From NCBI GenBank assembly GCA_017163975.1, contig JAFFSR010000218.1, positions 12,031,501-12,095,500 of the forward strand: 64,000 nucleotides of DNA, read 5' to 3'. Below are positions 61,501 through 64,000 of this stretch, piece by piece (positions within the stretch are counted from its first letter, which is position 1; each line of letters opens with the position of its first letter). The notes below the pieces were generated by a model, which worked only from the letters and a program-made list of their open reading frames with translations, had not been told where the DNA came from and searched no databases. Both the position numbers and the translations under genes were made by a program. This stretch comes from Anastatus disparis. Taxonomy: Eukaryota > Arthropoda > Insecta > Hymenoptera > Eupelmidae.

Positions 61501-62954
61501 CAAACCCCTTCGTGAAGACAAATTGACTTTTCGGCGACGTCAAGACGACGGCGATATCGGATATATAAAACTGATGGTTAAGGGGGTACATTACTAAACG
61601 GAGCCAACTCGGTCACGAATAAAAAAGAAGACGTGAATTCAATCTATTGGCCTCATCTTGTCAGTATTTGATCTTACTCTTTGTTTATACGAAATTTCAC
61701 ATCATTACGCAATTATTCAGGGATGATTTCTTTGCTTTACAAAAATCATATTGTGTAATGAAAATTTTGATTAATATAGAAATTAATTAATCAAACTTCA
61801 GATGTTAGAAAATTCAATGCTTTAATTAAATAATCAGTTAAAAAAATTATTAAAACTGTTGAAATTTCAAGTTTTTGTTAATAATTAATGGTTTTGTAAT
61901 GACAGTAATTTAACCTGAAATTCAAATAAAATATTACGTTAAAAAATAAATATTTAGTTCGGTGAATAAATTTAAATTATAAAACAGCCAATTTGAGCAA
62001 TCTTATGATTAATCAATAGTTTCAATAAAGAACTTTTTAAAAAACTAATTTCAAAATATTATTCGAAGGTATTTTAAAAACTTAAGATGTAACTTTCATG
62101 AAGCTAAAGTAATTTATTCATTCGCTCAGTTTGCGTAAAAATATGCAAAATATTGAAATAAGATATTTTAATGAAGTTTATTTATAACCAATATATTTGT
62201 AAATCTTTTATATTTCCGGTAACGAGGCAAAATTTATTTTGTCGAATTGCACTTTATTCAAGAGTTTAATATTAACAATTTCAAATGTGATATTTTCTTA
62301 AATGAATAACTAATAATTCTTAATTTTTCAAAACATTTTTCAATCGCGTTACTTTAAAAACCATTTCTTTCGTGACCTCAAAATTTTTCTACGAGGAAGT
62401 AAAAAGCTTTTTTATATTTAAATAAGATATATAATTTAATTTTGATTTCGAAGTGTGAAAAATTGCGTTTATACAAAACAAGTGCACGTACATACATATT
62501 GTAAATTTTTATAACTCTCTTAAATATACTGAACGCTTTGGCGACTACGGAAACAAATTAAGGGTTTTTTATTTAAAATAATCAATAGATATTTTAACAA
62601 ACGATAATTAGGTCACGTTTCATTTAAAATGTAATCGATTGTATTAAAATTCAATATAGGTACGTTTCTGAAATCCTTAAACCGACCTAAACTCAAACTA
62701 CATTATTTGAAAAGGTAATTGTTCTGATAATCAAATATCTTCAACAAAAATGCTTTTGATCATTCAATTAGATAATTAAATTTTGCGAGTGTAATTTATT
62801 AACTTTACAACTACTCTGTATCGATGGTACAATTAAAATCATATTACACTGAAGATATTCTTTAATAAAAATATATTGTTTAAAATTTTTATTGAAGTGC
62901 TTACGAAAAAAATGCATAACATATTTTTAATGTATTTTTCATTTGAGATTAATT
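58592..62954 (+). other. orb2 intron, middle part
   Basis: AT-rich with a few less AT-rich patches (58960-59300, 60990-61130 and 61490-61640). Open frames at 59500-59691 and 60281-60508 match nothing I recognise and lack exon-like splice signals on both sides. Confidence 0.5.
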
Positions 62955-63155
62955 GATTCGTCAGTGACTCATTCGGTAAAGCAATGGATTCGTAATCTTG
63001 GGATTCCGAGTTCGAATCCCGTTCTCAGCCGATTGATACAAGTTCTACTGTACGTTACATATGCTTTATTCACAAACACACTGACAACCTCCGTCGCTAA
63101 TTAGTATCCCAAAGGTAGCATATATACAGCGACGTTAAATAAAATAAAAAAAATT
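62955..63155 (+). mobile_element. tRNA-derived SINE, copy 7
   Basis: A box GACTCATTCGGTAAAGCAATGG, B box GTTCGAATCC at 63010-63019. The 3' stem is perfect: CGTCGCT (63092-63098) with AGCGACG (63128-63134). The tail is TTAAATAAAATAAAAAAAA. One of the best-preserved copies. Confidence 0.85.
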
Positions 63156-64000
63156 TTAATTTATGAAAAACTTTTTTTTTAGAAAAAAAAAAAACAGAAA
63201 TTGATTCACAAGAAAAATTAAATTATATTAAGAGGTGTGGTCGTGGTTCAAGTGTAAGTTTAGATTCTAAAATATGTATGGATGCATGTAAATAAATCAT
63301 AAAAATTTTTTGATTAATAAATTTAGATAAAAATTTGTTATAATTAAGTTAGATAAAAATTTGTTATAATCAAGTTAATTTAAAATATTTTATGCATAAT
63401 CATCCTTGAATACATCTTGTACTTATGATCACAATTTAATATAATTACACTTAATCGGGCAATCATTTAAACAAGTATACCTAAGATTTAATCATAATAT
63501 TACGAAATAAGGTCATTTTAAAAATTTTTAGCACTCTAGTATAACCTTAATTTTGAGAAAATTTATCCTTTAAACAAATTAAATTTTATTAAGATCAATA
63601 TATTTTTAACAACTTAAATATTAACCAAGATATCCAAAAAAATACTCAAGAAAGTAATAAAAATACGTGTAGGATATTCTAAACAATCAATAATTTGTTT
63701 TATTTCTCTTTTCTTTCCTTTCTTAAAAAAGAAAATAGAATCACCCTATATTTAACGTGATCAATCAAACCCCGACCCACCTAAAATACACATTTTCCCT
63801 TTGTATAATAACAACAATTAATGTCGATCACTTATCCAAAAATGTTGGTTTTTTTTATCATATTTCTTATCTCGACGCCCCGAAGTTTTACTTTACTTCA
63901 AATGGAAGTTTGGAAAAGAAATTTTGTCAGTAATAAATGAATTGATATACTTTGATAGATTGTTCTAGTGACGAAGTAAAGCTCACGCGTATTACTTAAT
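63156..64000 (+). other. orb2 intron, right-edge part
   Basis: AT-rich sequence with no exon or element recognised up to the window edge. Confidence 0.5.

Noticed and set aside
8559..63019. Functional tRNA genes at the B-box matches
   Set aside because: Every B-box match is within a SINE copy; acceptor and T stems do not pair and a long body follows.
1..64000. CRISPR arrays, bacterial operons or integrated viral genes
   Set aside because: No spacer-repeat array, ribosome-binding-site pattern or viral protein signature was seen; the sequence is typical insect nuclear DNA.

Overview
The window is an AT-rich eukaryotic, almost certainly insect, chromosome segment. It carries parts of two protein-coding genes, both on the + strand, in a large amount of non-coding DNA filled with small transposable elements. 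Spliced genes, long introns, insect-type gene families, a tRNA-derived SINE family and many MITE-like inverted repeats support an insect. A hymenopteran such as a parasitoid wasp is a guess from base composition, not proven.

Gene 1 (about 21.9-33.8 kb) is a CYP307-family (spook/spookier/spookiest) cytochrome P450, a Halloween enzyme of ecdysteroid synthesis. It has two coding exons (23997-24408 and 32544-33751) separated by an 8.1-kb intron. They join in frame into a complete 539-residue protein with the PERF, ExxR and heme-Cys motifs and the family's unusual GGHSA I-helix. Upstream there is a candidate TATA/initiator promoter, a probable 5'-UTR intron, a 15-codon uORF, and a tandem array of FTZ-F1-type nuclear-receptor half-sites 62 bp before the ATG.

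Gene 2 (about 52.6 kb to beyond the right edge) is the 5' part of orb2, the insect CPEB2-4 translational regulator. A 370-codon coding exon (54968-56077) encodes the disordered, Ala/Ser/Gln-rich N-terminal region and ends at a splice donor. The RRM and zinc-finger exons were not found and presumably lie to the right.

The rest has no convincing gene. It holds seven copies of one tRNA-derived SINE, all on the + strand; two foldback elements whose inverted arms contain tandem repeats (17.1-17.5 kb and 45.1-45.5 kb); a TTAA-flanked element inserted in a SINE tail and itself carrying a MITE (42.3-43.0 kb); a piggyBac-type MITE inside the P450 intron; a mariner-type MITE; several other terminal-inverted-repeat elements; a non-LTR reverse-transcriptase relic; and a probable 5S-derived relic. 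Less AT-rich islands at 5.7-6.3, 37.5-38.2, 46.5-47.2, 49.2-49.5 and 57.3-57.5 kb may be regulatory. All calls come from reading the sequence by eye; no database search was run.
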